Part shown: one piece after another, positions 63,978 to 64,000 of the stretch
Layout: each line of letters starts with the position of its first letter
How positions within the stretch are numbered: the first letter of the stretch is position 1
Origin: AP-15 sp963702685
Lineage (GTDB): Bacteria; Pseudomonadota; Alphaproteobacteria; ATCC43930; CGMCC-115725
Reading direction: 5' to 3'
NCBI GenBank assembly: GCA_963702685.1
Contig: CAVPDQ010000010.1
Location: 84,153 to 148,152, forward strand
DNA length: 64,000 bases
The notes under the pieces: model-generated
The model's database searches: none
Seen by the model: the letters and a program-made list of their open reading frames with translations, nothing else
Told to the model about the DNA's origin: nothing
Position numbers and translations under genes: made by a program

Positions 63978-64000
63978 GTCAAACAAAACGGCCTCCGGCA

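Larger units (their letters stand above)
62690..64000 (+). mobile_element. IS3-family insertion sequence, complete
   Basis: 1311 bp bounded by perfect 10-bp inverted repeats TGCCGGAGGC (62690-62699) and GCCTCCGGCA (63991-64000), with the IS3-typical terminal TG/CA. It encodes orfA (helix-turn-helix) and orfB (DDE integrase) with an ATGA overlap. The frames contain about ten +1 breaks. Target duplication cannot be checked since the element ends at the window edge. It interrupts the SNF2-type gene. Confidence 0.88.

Overview
The window looks like a GC-rich alphaproteobacterial chromosome, probably Rhodospirillales-related. The inference rests on the order aroA-cmk-rpsA-ihfB-lapA, the hrcA-grpE-dnaK-dnaJ block, a lipid A operon, CtaA, DUF1326, DUF29 and TIGR02300 proteins, and alphaproteobacterial dispersed repeats. 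Species cannot be determined from the sequence.

Layout. 0-7.6 kb: 3' part of ptsP, rnd, a lone receiver protein, a MetE-like methyltransferase, small hypotheticals, a MetX-like hydrolase and an SDR. 7.8-11.7 kb: methylmalonyl-CoA mutase (mcmA) with a second, diverged copy of its 3' end; between the copies sits a 1.3 kb accessory insert (BrnT toxin, helix-turn-helix antitoxin, an orphan low-GC gene). 12-22.5 kb: ctaA, then a protein-quality block (HtrA protease, CbpA/CbpM, DnaJ, DnaK, GrpE, HrcA). 22.6-26.1 kb: secreted protein, HpcH aldolase, an output-less Cache sensor, aquaporin. 26.3-32 kb: lipid A/Kdo operon (msbA, DUF374, waaA, lpxK, lpxL-like). 32-44 kb: LigB-like dioxygenase, SDR, DapA-like lyase, mutS, UPF0016 exporter, dihaem cytochrome c, EamA permease, acyl-CoA dehydrogenase. 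44.1-46.8 kb: a gene-poor patch full of REP-like repeats, holding a coupled padR/membrane-protein pair and a stranded piece of a ThDP enzyme. 46.8-58 kb: class III aminotransferase, HigBA-like pair, comEC, Rieske protein, then lapA-ihfB-rpsA-cmk, DUF1326, aroA and TIGR02300. 58.1-64 kb: tRNA-Ala followed by an accessory island: tRNA-Gly 3' fragment, TacAT-like toxin-antitoxin, UvrD-like helicase, and a SNF2-type helicase cut by a complete IS3-type element whose right end is the last base of the window.

A cross-cutting feature is a set of single-base reading-frame breaks. In DUF374, the DapA-like gene, mutS, the acyl-CoA dehydrogenase, the aminotransferase, aroA, the GNAT toxin, the UvrD-like gene, the IS transposase and even the tRNA-Gly fragment, every break has the sign of one EXTRA base, usually lengthening a short run. 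This favours an insertion-biased sequencing error over real pseudogenes, although mutS is among the genes hit.

How the genes work together. HtrA, CbpA/CbpM, DnaK/DnaJ/GrpE and HrcA form a folding-stress cluster. The msbA-to-lpxL run makes and flips lipid A. aroA, cmk and rpsA form the conserved housekeeping run. Three toxin-antitoxin loci (BrnT/HTH, HigBA-like, TacAT-like) mark the accessory patches, and the helicase pair next to the tRNA suggests a defence island continuing past the right edge.
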